Shown here: positions 8,081 to 17,000 of the stretch, one piece after another
Layout: every line of letters starts with the position of its first letter
How positions within the stretch are numbered: the stretch's first letter is position 1
NCBI GenBank assembly: GCA_902766045.1
Contig: CACXCA010000076.1
Location: forward strand, 1 to 64,000
Origin: an uncultured Bacteroidales bacterium
GTDB taxonomy: Bacteria; Bacteroidota; Bacteroidia; Bacteroidales; Paludibacteraceae
Direction of reading: 5' to 3'
DNA: 64,000 nucleotides
The notes under the pieces: model-generated
The model's database searches: none
Told to the model about the DNA's origin: nothing
What the model saw: only the letters and a program-made list of their open reading frames with translations
Program-made: the position numbers and the translations under genes

Positions 8081-9403
8081 CTATCTTTTTCTACCAAATG
8101 AAAATTTCGCCGGACGATTTTGTGTAACCATACGCATCATCTTACGAGTTTCTTCGAATTGTTTCAACAATCGGTTTACATCTTGAATGTTGGTACCACT
8201 ACCCTTAGCTATACGAGTTCTTCTGCTACCATTCAACAATGCAGGATTGACACGCTCTTCTGGTGTCATTGAATAGATGATTGCTTCTATACCTTTAAAT
8301 GCGTTATCATCTATTTCAATATCTTTCATTACTTTGCCCACACCAGGAATCATGGATGCCAAGTCTTTTAGATTACCCATCTTCTTAATCTGCTGGATTT
8401 GAGAAAGGAAATCGTTGAAATCGAATTGGTTCTTGGCAATCTTCTTTTGTAGTTTCCGAGCCTCTTCTTCGTCATATTGTTCTTGTGCACGTTCTACCAA
8501 TGATACAATATCACCCATACCAAGGATACGGTCTGCCATACGTTGTGGATGGAAAACATCAATAGCTTCCATCTTCTCTCCTGTTCCAACAAATTTTATT
8601 GGTTTGTTGACAACTGAACGGATAGACAACGCAGCACCACCACGTGTATCACCATCAAGTTTGGTCAGTACGACACCATCAAAATTCAACCGATCATTAA
8701 ACTCTTTAGCTGTATTGACAGCATCTTGTCCTGTCATGGAATCTACGACAAACAATATCTCCTGCGGTTGGATAGCTTCTTTAATTGCTGCTATCTCATT
8801 CATCATCTGCTCATCTACCGCTAAACGACCTGCCGTATCTATGATAACAATATCGTTTCCTTTTGCTTTAGCCTGCTGTATGGCATTTTGTGCAATCTTA
8901 ACAGGATCTTTACACTCTTCTTCCTTGTATATATCGACTCCGATTTGTCCTGCCAATACCCCTAATTGTTCAATTGCAGCCGGACGATATACGTCACATG
9001 CCACCAACAGAGGTTTCTTGTTCTTTTTGTTTTTCAACATATTGGCCAACTTACCAGAGAAAGTGGTTTTTCCTGAACCCTGCAAACCAGACATTAGAAT
9101 TACAGCTGGATGTCCGTTCGTGTTGATGTCAACCGCAGTTCCTCCCATCAACTCAGCCAATTCATCGTGAACAATCTTCACCATCAACTGACTTGGCTTA
9201 ACCGCTGTCAATACGTTTTGTCCTAAGGCTTTCTCTTTTACCATATCGGTAAAGGATTTTGCCACCTTATAATTGACATCGGCATCCAATAATGCTTTTC
9301 TAACATCCTTTAATGTTTCAGCAACATTAATCTCTGTGATTTTTCCCTCTCCTTTTAATATTTTGAAAGAACGTTCTAATCTTTCACCTAAACTTTCAAA
9401 CAT
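8081..9403 (-). CDS. ffh: Signal recognition particle protein (SRP54 homologue)
   Basis: Ffh binds 4.5S RNA and signal sequences of nascent chains and docks with FtsY to deliver them to SecYEG. The 440-residue protein has the N helical domain (1-90), the G domain with P-loop GLQGSGKTT (106-114), the DTAGR switch (189-193) and TKLDGD (247-252). A C-terminal M domain (about 300-430) contains the RNA-binding segment with SRRTRIAKGSG. All key residues are present. It sits 13 bases upstream of folD and 13 bases downstream of a small secreted-protein gene, so it belongs to that operon. I saw no 4.5S RNA gene in the window. Confidence 0.97.
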   Translation of the reverse strand: MFESLGERLERSFKILKGEGKITEINVAETLKDVRKALLDADVNYKVAKSFTDMVKEKALGQNVLTAVKPSQLMVKIVHDELAELMGGTAVDINTNGHPAVILMSGLQGSGKTTFSGKLANMLKNKKNKKPLLVACDVYRPAAIEQLGVLAGQIGVDIYKEEECKDPVKIAQNAIQQAKAKGNDIVIIDTAGRLAVDEQMMNEIAAIKEAIQPQEILFVVDSMTGQDAVNTAKEFNDRLNFDGVVLTKLDGDTRGGAALSIRSVVNKPIKFVGTGEKMEAIDVFHPQRMADRILGMGDIVSLVERAQEQYDEEEARKLQKKIAKNQFDFNDFLSQIQQIKKMGNLKDLASMIPGVGKVMKDIEIDDNAFKGIEAIIYSMTPEERVNPALLNGSRRTRIAKGSGTNIQDVNRLLKQFEETRKMMRMVTQNRPAKFSFGRKR

Positions 9404-9416
9404 AACTTTTATATCA

Positions 9417-9992
9417 TTATTTATTATTTATTTTAACGGTATCGAAAGAAAAGGTCATGGCTTCTTTAATCCACTCTTCTCTTTTCTTATTTGCTTTCTT
9501 AGTAAACGAATTCACCTCTATATTATAGCCTCGGTGACATGTTCGAAACAACACTACCCGATTGCCAATCAGTTTGTAACGATTCAAGTTCCACTCTAAT
9601 GTAAATGGTTGTCCTCCTTGAACATTCCCTTGAATGTACTCAATCCATATCTCACCAGGAACTTGAGCTTCGATCTGTTGAAAACTATAAACGATATTCT
9701 CCTCTTTTTTTAAGGCCAATGTTCCCAACATCTCTCTTACTTCATTTCCGATTTCCTTTCCTTCAGAAGAACATTCAAGAATCAGTTTGATCTCGAAAGA
9801 TGAGAAATTTGCTTTAGCTGGCAAAAATTCTTCTAGGAATCGACCTGTTTTTGTCTTTGCAGACCATCGCAACAAGTATGATTCATTATCAAAATCGATG
9901 GAAGTTATTCCTAAATAATCTTTTTGTGCAGACAAATTGAAGCTGACTGCACAAAGACTAAAAAGAAGGAATATTTTGAATATGTGTTTCAT
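9417..9992 (-). CDS. Small secreted protein of unknown function
   Basis: From MKHIFKIFLLFSLCAVSFNL the protein has 191 residues with a clear signal peptide ending in NLSAQ. An upstream ATG at 10017-10019 would overlap the mscS stop and add nine polar residues before the signal peptide, so the internal start is preferred. The mature part is mixed alpha/beta with no motif I know; conserved-looking segments include SYLLRWSAKTKTGR and WIEYIQGNVQGGQPF. It lies 4 bases after the mscS stop and 13 bases before ffh, which suggests co-transcription, but nothing links its function to either gene. Confidence 0.7.
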   Translation of the reverse strand: MKHIFKIFLLFSLCAVSFNLSAQKDYLGITSIDFDNESYLLRWSAKTKTGRFLEEFLPAKANFSSFEIKLILECSSEGKEIGNEVREMLGTLALKKEENIVYSFQQIEAQVPGEIWIEYIQGNVQGGQPFTLEWNLNRYKLIGNRVVLFRTCHRGYNIEVNSFTKKANKKREEWIKEAMTFSFDTVKINNK

Positions 9993-9996
9993 ATAT

Positions 9997-10908
9997 TTAT
10001 GCTTGATGAACGTGTACATCCATTTGAGGATATGGTATATTTAAACCTTGTTTCGCAAATTCTTTATATACAGATTCGTTGATATCAAAATAGACACTCC
10101 AATAATCCTGAGGAAGAGCCCAAACTCGAACTACAATGTTTACCGAACTGGAATCTAACTTTGTCAAGGCTATAAAAGGAACTGGATCCTCTTCTGACTT
10201 GAGCACTTTTGGGTTTTGTTGGATGATGCTATATAAAACAGATTTTGCTTTGTCGTAATCATCTCCATACGCAATGGAGAATTCAAAATCCACCCGTCTT
10301 TTATTTTCTCTGGAATAATTTGTAATGATACCCGTCGATAATCCACCGTTAGGGACAATGATCACTTTGTTATCGGTGGTTAAAACAATAGTGTTAAAGA
10401 TTTGTATTTCCTTCACTATACCCATTATGCTTTGAGCTTCGATGAAGTCGCCGACCTTAAAAGGTTTGAAAAACATGATCATCACTCCACCAGCAAAATT
10501 TTGTAAGGTACCGCTCAGTGCCATACCAATCGCCACGCCAGCAGAAGCAAATAACGCAACGAAGGAAGATGTTTCGATACCTAAAATACCGACGATAACA
10601 ATAATCAAGCTGAAGTTAAGTACGATATTCACCAAACTTTTCAGAAAAGAAGCTAAAGAAGGATCTGTATCTTTCTTCTCTAATGCTTTCGCAACAATAA
10701 TATTGATTTTTCCAATTAACCAATGGAGGATAATATAGACGATAATAGCCAAAAGGATGTTCTTTACCAAATTCATCCCCATCTCTATGCTCTTATCCAA
10801 TACAGTCTGTATCGCTGTTGAATAATCGCCACTCGCAGCAGCATCTTTTATTCCGTCCACCACGACTTTTATTGAATCCGTTTTTACTGAATCTATTATA
10901 TCTTCCAT
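9997..10908 (-). CDS. mscS: MscS-family mechanosensitive ion channel
   Basis: The protein opens under membrane tension to release solutes after hypo-osmotic shock. From MEDIIDSVKTDS it has 303 residues. A longer frame back to 10980 would run through the leader RNA and terminator, so the ATG at 10906-10908 is chosen. Three membrane segments occupy about 45-145. The pore helix is FASAGVAIGMALSGTLQNFA, and the beta domain follows with FKPFKVGDFIEAQSIMGIV and IIVPNGGLSTGIITNYS. The C-terminal domain ends near residue 295. The start lies only about 20 bases after the U-run of an intrinsic terminator, so expression probably needs read-through from the promoter at 11073-11103. It heads the operon with ffh and folD. 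Confidence 0.92.
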   Translation of the reverse strand: MEDIIDSVKTDSIKVVVDGIKDAAASGDYSTAIQTVLDKSIEMGMNLVKNILLAIIVYIILHWLIGKINIIVAKALEKKDTDPSLASFLKSLVNIVLNFSLIIVIVGILGIETSSFVALFASAGVAIGMALSGTLQNFAGGVMIMFFKPFKVGDFIEAQSIMGIVKEIQIFNTIVLTTDNKVIIVPNGGLSTGIITNYSRENKRRVDFEFSIAYGDDYDKAKSVLYSIIQQNPKVLKSEEDPVPFIALTKLDSSSVNIVVRVWALPQDYWSVYFDINESVYKEFAKQGLNIPYPQMDVHVHQA

Positions 10909-10926
10909 CCTTTTTATATTAATTTT

Positions 10927-11067
10927 AAAAAAAGATACCGATATTTTTTCTATCGGTACCCTAGGCTTTGCCGAATGCAAACCTGCTCAGCCTCGTCTGA
11001 CAACAGTCAGACAAATTTTAGAGTTAAACTATCCCTATTTGGATAGCGCCATTTCACGGGCTAAGGT
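10927..11067 (-). ncRNA. Structured leader RNA or small RNA upstream of mscS-ffh-folD
   Basis: A transcript starting just after the promoter at 11073-11103 would be about 140 nt long. It would fold as a multi-branched structure closed by a 7-bp stem (11061-11067 with 10958-10964). Inside are hairpins CUAUCC/GGAUAG (11041-11046 with 11029-11034), GUCUGAC/GUCAGAC (11006-11012 with 10995-11001) and a third near 10965-10985. The intrinsic terminator follows directly. Because no promoter fits between the terminator and mscS, I read this as an attenuator or riboswitch-like leader; an independent small RNA with partial read-through is the alternative. I could not match it to a riboswitch class I know. 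It lacks the 4.5S core GGAAGGAAGCAGCC. Confidence 0.55.
10928..10958 (-). terminator. Intrinsic terminator inside the mscS leader
   Basis: On the minus strand, arms TACCGATA and TATCGGTA enclose a 7-base A-rich loop and are followed by TCTTTTTTT. It ends about 20 bases before the mscS start, leaving no room for another promoter between them. Confidence 0.8.
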
Positions 11068-11072
11068 TTCTA

Positions 11073-11103
11073 CAAAATTATCATATTTAGATGGAAACAC
11101 AAA
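11073..11103 (-). promoter_or_regulatory. Strong Bacteroidota promoter of the mscS leader
   Basis: On the minus strand a TTTG -33 box (11100-11103) is separated by exactly 19 bases from a TAATTTTG -7 box (11073-11080). This is a near-perfect match to the Bacteroidota consensus and sets the transcript start close to 11067. Confidence 0.8.
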
Positions 11104-11133
11104 ACTTTTGATTCCATTTATTTTTTTTTCTCT

Positions 11134-11141
11134 TAATTTTG
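11134..11141 (+). promoter_or_regulatory. -7 box for the steroid-reductase-like pair
   Basis: TAATTTTG lies 32 bases before the start at 11174, with a TTTG at 11107-11110 (23-base spacing, longer than usual). It is divergent to the mscS leader promoter. Confidence 0.4.
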
Positions 11142-11173
11142 TTTAACTTCGCTTAAATTTTAATAAAAATATC

Positions 11174-11947
11174 ATGAATATATTTGATCCGGAGAATTTT
11201 TCTCTTTTTTTGTGGATTATGACAGGTGTCGCTGTCATTGTTTTTTTCTCTCTTTATCATGTAAATGCAGGATATGGTATCATGTATAACAAGAAATGGG
11301 GTGTTACGGTAAATAACCGTCTTGGATGGATTTTAATGGAAGCTCCTGTTTTTCTTGTCATGCTTCTCTGTTGGTGGTTTTCTGACAGACAGTTCCATAC
11401 AGTGCCATTCATTTTATTTCTGTTATTTCAATCTCATTATTTTCAACGTTCGTTCATCTTCCCTTTATTATTTAAAACAAAGAGTCGTATGCCTATCGCA
11501 ATTATGATGTCGGGTGTGCTTTTTAACACGTTGAACGGATTAATGCAGGGAGGTTGGATATTCTATGTCTCTCCAGAAAATCTATACACGATAGATTGGC
11601 TCACTACTCCACAGTTTATCATTGGTGTTATTATATTCTTTATCGGAATGGGTATAAATCTTCATTCTGATCATATTATCAGACATCTTCGCAAACCAGG
11701 TGATCATAATCATTATCTTCCTAAAGGTGGTTTTTATGATTATGTTACTTCGGCTAATTATTTCGGAGAATTGACCGAATGGCTTGGGTGGGCTATTTTA
11801 ACATGGTCATTCGCAGGCTTTGTCTTCTTCATTTGGACATTTGCCAATTTGGTGCCTAGAGCTAATACTATATATAAGAAATACAAAGAGAGTTTTCCAG
11901 AAATGGAACATCTTAATTTAAAACGAATAATACCCTTTATCTACTAA
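11174..11947 (+). CDS. Steroid 5-alpha-reductase family membrane protein
   Basis: The 257-residue protein has six or seven membrane segments and the hallmarks of the SRD5A family. These are an EAP motif in WILMEAPVF (E56), the SHYFQRSFIFPLLF block (87-100), and the C-terminal cofactor block NYFGELTEWLGWA (195-207) followed by PRANTIYKKYKESFP. Human and plant members reduce the 4,5 double bond of 3-oxo-4-ene steroids with NADPH. Gut Bacteroidales homologues (5AR) have been tied to allo-bile acid formation. The partner gene begins 5 bases after the stop and is an old-yellow-enzyme homologue, the fold of bacterial 5-beta-reductases. A steroid or bile-acid role is therefore likely by family and context, but the substrate is not shown by the sequence. 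Related annotations use DUF1295. Confidence 0.85.
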   Translation: MNIFDPENFSLFLWIMTGVAVIVFFSLYHVNAGYGIMYNKKWGVTVNNRLGWILMEAPVFLVMLLCWWFSDRQFHTVPFILFLLFQSHYFQRSFIFPLLFKTKSRMPIAIMMSGVLFNTLNGLMQGGWIFYVSPENLYTIDWLTTPQFIIGVIIFFIGMGINLHSDHIIRHLRKPGDHNHYLPKGGFYDYVTSANYFGELTEWLGWAILTWSFAGFVFFIWTFANLVPRANTIYKKYKESFPEMEHLNLKRIIPFIY

Positions 11948-11952
11948 ACAGT

Positions 11953-13188
11953 ATGTCAACTTTATTTACCCCAGGAAAGATAGGTCCGTTAACGCTTCGA
12001 AACCGGACTATTCGTTCAGCTGCATTCGAAGGTATGTGTCCGGGAAATGCTCCATCCGAGATGTTGTATAACTATCATGTCTCCGTTGCTGCTGGAGGAA
12101 TTGGAATGACAACCTTGGCCTATTCGTCGGTTGATCAAAGTGGTTTGTCTTTTCCTCACCAGTTATGGCTTAAGAAAGAGAATATCTCAGGACTGAAACG
12201 AATAACAGATGCAATTCACAAAGAAGGTGCAGCGGCCAGTATTCAAATTGGACATTGTGGTAACATGTCGCACCGAAAGATATGTGGGTGTACTCCTATT
12301 TCTGCTTCTTATGGTTTTAATCTATATTCACCGACATTTGTAAGAGGTATGAATATGGATGATATTGAACGTATCGCTTCTTCATTTGCTGAAGGTGTTA
12401 ATTTGGCTCGAGAGGCAGGTTTTGATGCAGTGGAGATCCATGCGGGACATGGTTATCTTATCAGTCAGTTTCTTTCTCCTTCTACCAATCATCGTAAAGA
12501 TGAATTTGGAGGTTCTTTGGAAAACAGAATGCGTTTCATGAAACTTTGCATGGATCGTGTGATGAAGGCTGCTGGTAATGATATGGCAGTACTTGTTAAA
12601 ATGAATATGCGGGACTACTGTCGAAACGGAATGGATATTGATGAGAGTATTGAAGTGGCAAAAACACTTGAGCAATGTGGCGCTCATGCATTGGTGTTGA
12701 GTGGTGGTTTTGTGAGCAGTGCCCCTATGGATGTTATGCGAGGTGCCATGCCTATCAAAACACTTACCTATTATATGAAAGGTCTTTTCATGCCTCTATT
12801 GGTAAAAATGGGTGCATCGTTTATGATTCCTCCAAGAAAATTTGAAGAAGCTTATTTCTTAGAGGATGCCCTGAAGTTCAGAGCAGCTGTGAATATGCCT
12901 CTATGCTACATCGGCGGACTTGTTTCAAGAGAAAAAATAGACGAGGTGTTGGATGATGGTTTTGAATTTGTAGCAATGGCTCGTGCTTTACTTAATGATC
13001 CTGCCTTTGTCAATAAGATGAAGGAAGACGAGCATTATCGATGTTCTTGTGATCATACGAATTATTGTATCGGACGTATGTATTCGCAGGAAATGGCTTG
13101 TCACAAGTGTATCCTTCGAGAAGGAAAGGAAACGATTCCTCAGCGATTACTTGATGAATTAGAGAAGAACAAACAAAAAGGTTGGTAA
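11953..13188 (+). CDS. Short old-yellow-enzyme family NADH:flavin oxidoreductase
   Basis: The 411-residue protein has the FMN-binding TIM barrel of the OYE family: FTPGKIGPLTLRNRTIRSA at the start, EIHAGHGYLISQFLSPS (161-177), RKDEFGGSLENR, and an FMN-phosphate region CYIGGLVSREKID. A cysteine cluster follows (C364, C366, C372, C383, C386), resembling the 4Fe-4S site of BaiCD/2,4-dienoyl-CoA reductase relatives, but the spacing is unusual. The protein then ends, so the roughly 230-residue FAD/NAD(P)H domain of BaiCD-type enzymes is absent. It must receive electrons in another way. It is 5 bases downstream of the 5-alpha-reductase homologue, consistent with paired 5-alpha/5-beta steroid reduction as described for some gut Bacteroidales. 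Enoate reduction of another substrate remains possible. Confidence 0.85.
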   Translation: MSTLFTPGKIGPLTLRNRTIRSAAFEGMCPGNAPSEMLYNYHVSVAAGGIGMTTLAYSSVDQSGLSFPHQLWLKKENISGLKRITDAIHKEGAAASIQIGHCGNMSHRKICGCTPISASYGFNLYSPTFVRGMNMDDIERIASSFAEGVNLAREAGFDAVEIHAGHGYLISQFLSPSTNHRKDEFGGSLENRMRFMKLCMDRVMKAAGNDMAVLVKMNMRDYCRNGMDIDESIEVAKTLEQCGAHALVLSGGFVSSAPMDVMRGAMPIKTLTYYMKGLFMPLLVKMGASFMIPPRKFEEAYFLEDALKFRAAVNMPLCYIGGLVSREKIDEVLDDGFEFVAMARALLNDPAFVNKMKEDEHYRCSCDHTNYCIGRMYSQEMACHKCILREGKETIPQRLLDELEKNKQKGW

Positions 13189-13203
13189 AACCTACGATAT
13201 ATA

Positions 13204-13236
13204 AAAAAATGGTGCATTTTAGTGCACCATTTTTTT
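13204..13236. terminator. Bidirectional terminator after the oxidoreductase pair
   Basis: Perfect arms TGGTGCA and TGCACCA are flanked by A6 on one side and T7 on the other, 15 bases after the oxidoreductase stop. Confidence 0.85.
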
Positions 13237-13369
13237 ATGCTATTTGAACAACAGAGAGCTATTTCTGACAAGCCGGCACCATCACCATATCACACATCTC
13301 CGCTGTTGGAGGGAATGGCACACAGGAGCCAAGCCTGCGAATATCATCTTCCGAAAGATACTATCGAGA
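13237..13369. other. Intergenic sequence with no clear gene
   Basis: Both strands have only short frames. On the minus strand a run ending ...VPFPPTAEMCDMVMVPACQK looks weakly coding-like, but it begins right after a stop and has no recognised relative. Confidence 0.3.
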
Positions 13370-13600
13370 CTAATCATGCTTCAATCTTTTTATGATATCT
13401 TCAATAGAGATATTATCTTTTCTCCTATTATACACTATTACGGCATCGTAACCACCCGATTCTATTTTTTGCTGTTCATTGAAGAGATGCAATGGGGCAT
13501 TATGAAGGAAATCAGATGAAACTGTTTTTTTCGTCTTCCTATACAAATAATATCCTTTTTTAGAATATTATACTTGTAGCATTTATCAAATTCAGTCAAA
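13370..13600 (-). pseudogene. Frameshifted gene remnant
   Basis: Reading the minus strand, an open frame gives YNILKKDIICIGRRKK and then, after a one-base shift at a run of seven A (13526-13532), TVSSDFLHNAPLHLFNEQ, then QKIESGGYDAVIVYNRRKD and a stop at 13370-13372. The second half reads like a normal hydrophilic protein end. No start codon or upstream coding sequence is convincing. I do not recognise the family. It could be a degraded gene or a sequencing-sensitive homopolymer site. Confidence 0.3.
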
Positions 13601-13620
13601 AACAAACAAAATACTGGTAG

Positions 13621-13649
13621 AAAAAAGGGTGTATCGCATTGATACACCC
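13621..13649 (-). terminator. Intrinsic terminator of trxA
   Basis: Arms GGGTGTATC and GATACACCC with a 5-base loop, followed on the minus strand by T6, 12 bases past the trxA stop. Confidence 0.85.
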
Positions 13650-13661
13650 CAATAGTTTTTT

Positions 13662-13976
13662 TTACAAATTTGCTTCTATCTTTTCAACTATCTCATTTTT
13701 AGGAACTGCTCCTACAATCTTATCAACTACCTCACCATCTTTGATTAACAAGATAGTTGGTACATTACGAATAGAGAATTTTTCAACAATATCAGGATTC
13801 TCATCCACATCAATTTTTGCGACAATAGCTTTTCCTTCGTAAGCTTTTGAAAGATCATCTACAACGGGTGATAATGAACGACATGGACCACACCATTGTG
13901 CCCAAAAATCAATTAGGATCAATCTGTCTGTTGCAGCAATCTCTTCGTAGTTTGCATCTGTAATTTCTAATGCCAT
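13662..13976 (-). CDS. trxA: Thioredoxin
   Basis: The 104-residue protein is a full-length cytoplasmic thioredoxin with the active site WCGPC (residues 28-32), the buried DFWAQ aspartate, DVDENPDI and the cis-proline segment RNVPTILLIKDGE. It keeps protein thiols reduced and serves ribonucleotide reductase and peroxiredoxins. No signal peptide is present. It starts 37 bases after the dnaE stop, so it is probably transcribed with dnaE or from a promoter within its end, and it has its own strong terminator. Confidence 0.96.
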   Translation of the reverse strand: MALEITDANYEEIAATDRLILIDFWAQWCGPCRSLSPVVDDLSKAYEGKAIVAKIDVDENPDIVEKFSIRNVPTILLIKDGEVVDKIVGAVPKNEIVEKIEANL

Positions 13977-14013
13977 AATCTATTGTTTTAAATAATTTAA
14001 TAATTTTTTCTTT

Positions 14014-17000
14014 TTAACTAATCGCTTTATTTATTTGATATTTTATCTGCATACCATCTAGGTTGGTGAGTAATTCGCGCGTCACCTTTACATTCGTGTT
14101 TTTTGAATGGAAAAGCATGGAATTACCACCTGCTTCTTCTGATATTGAAAAATACAAAGATGCACCTTCCTGATTCTCAGCTTTTGACTCATCTATTGCT
14201 GTTGAAATATCTTCTACAAAGGTAGTAGTAAAATCATCTTCTTTAGCATAAATAACAATATTTTTTATTGTATTGTTAATTGCATCATTCATCCATTGAA
14301 TTTTATTGAATATGATTCGTCTATCTTTATCGTAAGATTTCCGCTTTCCATATTTCCCTGTTATATAGAGTACATAATCTTTTTGCAAATAATTTCCAAA
14401 GTTTGCTAAATCATCGCTAAAGAAAGAAAACTCATGTACTCCTGTATAATCTTGGATGGCAACGATTTTAAAATCTGCTCCGTTTTTGGTCTTCAGGTTC
14501 TTTACATTCATCACCATTCCTCCGAATGAAATGTCTGCATCGGCTAACTGTTTTTCTTTCTCCGGGTCAATGAACTGCGGACCACTCCATTCATTTGAGA
14601 GATCTGCCATTTGAACATTGCATACATTATTCAGAATCACGTAATAATCATCCAACGGATGTGCAGACAAAAAGATTCCTACGAGTTCTCGCTCTCTGTT
14701 GAGCATTTCAATACGTGGTAGCGAATCCACCTTTGGTATCTTAGGTTTTGCAATGCTTGCTCCTACTTCATTGTCATCGAACAGACTCAGTTGTAATTGA
14801 GACTTGCCGTTTTCAGACTGTACTTTTGTGCCGTACGCATGAATGGAATCTACAAATCCTGGCAAAAGGAAGTGTTCTCTCTTAATATCTGGGAAGCAAT
14901 CGAACGCACCTGCCATCGCCAACGTTTCTATTGTTTTTTTACCACAAGAGGTAAGATTGACGCGTTCTACAAAGTTGAAAATATCAGTGAACTTACCATT
15001 GGCTTTTCGTTCTTTCAAGATTGATTCAACAGCCCCCTCTCCGACTCCTTTGATACCTGCCAATCCAAAACGAATATTACCTTCTTTGTTGGCCGTAAAG
15101 TTCATATCACTCTCATTGACATCTGGAATCAACACCTGTATTCCCATGCGTTTACACTCATCCATAAACTTGGTGATATCCGTGATGCTATCTTTGTTAC
15201 GTGTCAGGTTGGCAGCCATGTATTCTGCTGGATAGTGTGCCTTCAAATAGCCTGTTTGATAAGCCACCCAACCATAGCAAGCTGCGTGGGATTTGTTGAA
15301 CGCATAGGAAGCGAACTTCTCCCAATCAGCCCAAATCTTTTCTAATATCTTAGGGTCATGTCCATTCTTCTTTCCGCCTTCTAAAAATTTAGGTTTCAAG
15401 ATAGCCAGCATGGCGAAGATCTTCTTACCCATTGCTTTACGTAATGTATCAGCCTCACCTCTAGTAAAGTTGGCTAACAATTGGCTTAGAAGCATTACCT
15501 GCTCTTGATAGACCGTCACACCGTATGTATCCTTCAGGTATTTCTCCATCACAGGAATATCATACACAATAGGTTCCTTTCCTAATTTACGATTGATAAA
15601 TGTCGGGATATAATCCATTGGGCCTGGACGATACAAGGCGTTCATGGCTATCAAGTCTGATATCTGTGTTGGTTTGAGGTCACGAAGATACTTTTGCATT
15701 CCTGGCGATTCAAACTGGAATGTACCTATGGTTGCCCCTTCACTATATAACTTGTATGTCAATTCATCATCAATAGGAATATGGTCAATATCAATGTCTT
15801 CGCCCGTTGTTATTTTAATGTTTTTTATCGCTTCTTTTATGAGGGACAATGTTTTAAGTCCCAAGAAGTCCATTTTTATCAAGCCAACAGATTCAACCAC
15901 ATGTCCATCGTATTGTGTCACAGCCACATCTTCACCAGAGTCTTTATCCTTGATGGTACAGATAGGCGCAAAATTTGTCAAGTCATCCGCACCAATAATT
16001 ACACCACAGGCATGAATACCGATCTGTCTATTCGTATCTTCCAACTGTTGGGCATATCGAAGCATTGACGATATATTCTCATCACTTCCTTCCAAAAAAC
16101 GTTTAAGCTCTGGTACATATTTATAACAGTTCTTGAGATTCACCTTTGGCATCTTCTTCGGCACTTCTCCATCGACAGCTTTCACCTGATTTTCATCAAA
16201 TCCCTTATCAGGTACAAGACTTTTTATGTAGTTTACTTCACTTAGGGGTACGCTCTGAACACGTCCCACATCCGCAATACTCGATTTTGTAGCCATTGTA
16301 CCATATGTAATGATATGGGCCACTTTTTCCTTTCCATATTTCTTAGTTACCCAATCAAGCACCTTACCGCGACCGTCATCATCGAAGTCCACATCAATAT
16401 CGGGCAATGAGATACGGTCAGGATTCAAGAAACGCTCAAACAGTAAATCATACTTCAAAGGATCCAAATCTGTAATCTTCAAGCAGTATGCCACAACAGA
16501 ACCTGCAGCCGAACCACGGCCAGGACCAACAGAAACGCCCAGTTCCTCACGTGCACCTCTGATATAATCTTGAACGATAAGGAAATAGCCTGGGAATCCC
16601 ATCGTTTTCATGATATGAAGCTCAAAGATGATACGTTCCTGTTGTTCTTCTGTTAATGTATCACCATAACGTTCCTTAGCACCATCCCAAGCCAGTTTGT
16701 TCAGATAATCCGCTTCGAGTTTGATACGATATAACTTATCGTAGCCACCTAGTTTTTTGATTTTCTTCTCTGCATCCTCTTGACTTAATACAACATTGCC
16801 TTTTTCATCACGAGTAAACTCATCAAAAAGATCTTGTTCTGTGAATTTTTTACGATACTCCTCTTCTGTACCGAACGACTCTGGTATAGGGAATTTCGGC
16901 ATGATAGGATCAGAATTGATGCTGTATGTCTCTACTTTCTCAGCTATTTCCAATGTATTAGACAAAGCCTCCGGTATATCACTAAAAATAGCTTCCATCT

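Noticed and set aside
8415-9170. 251-codon open frame antisense to ffh
   Set aside because: It lies fully inside ffh, has serine- and cysteine-rich composition typical of reversed codons, and resembles no protein.
10927-11067. 4.5S (SRP) RNA gene near ffh
   Set aside because: The conserved GGAAGGAAGCAGCC-type core and the single long hairpin are absent; the structure is branched.
13244-13519. 91-codon plus-strand frame between the oxidoreductase pair and trxA
   Set aside because: Histidine-rich start with no family resemblance; the opposite strand reads better as a gene remnant.
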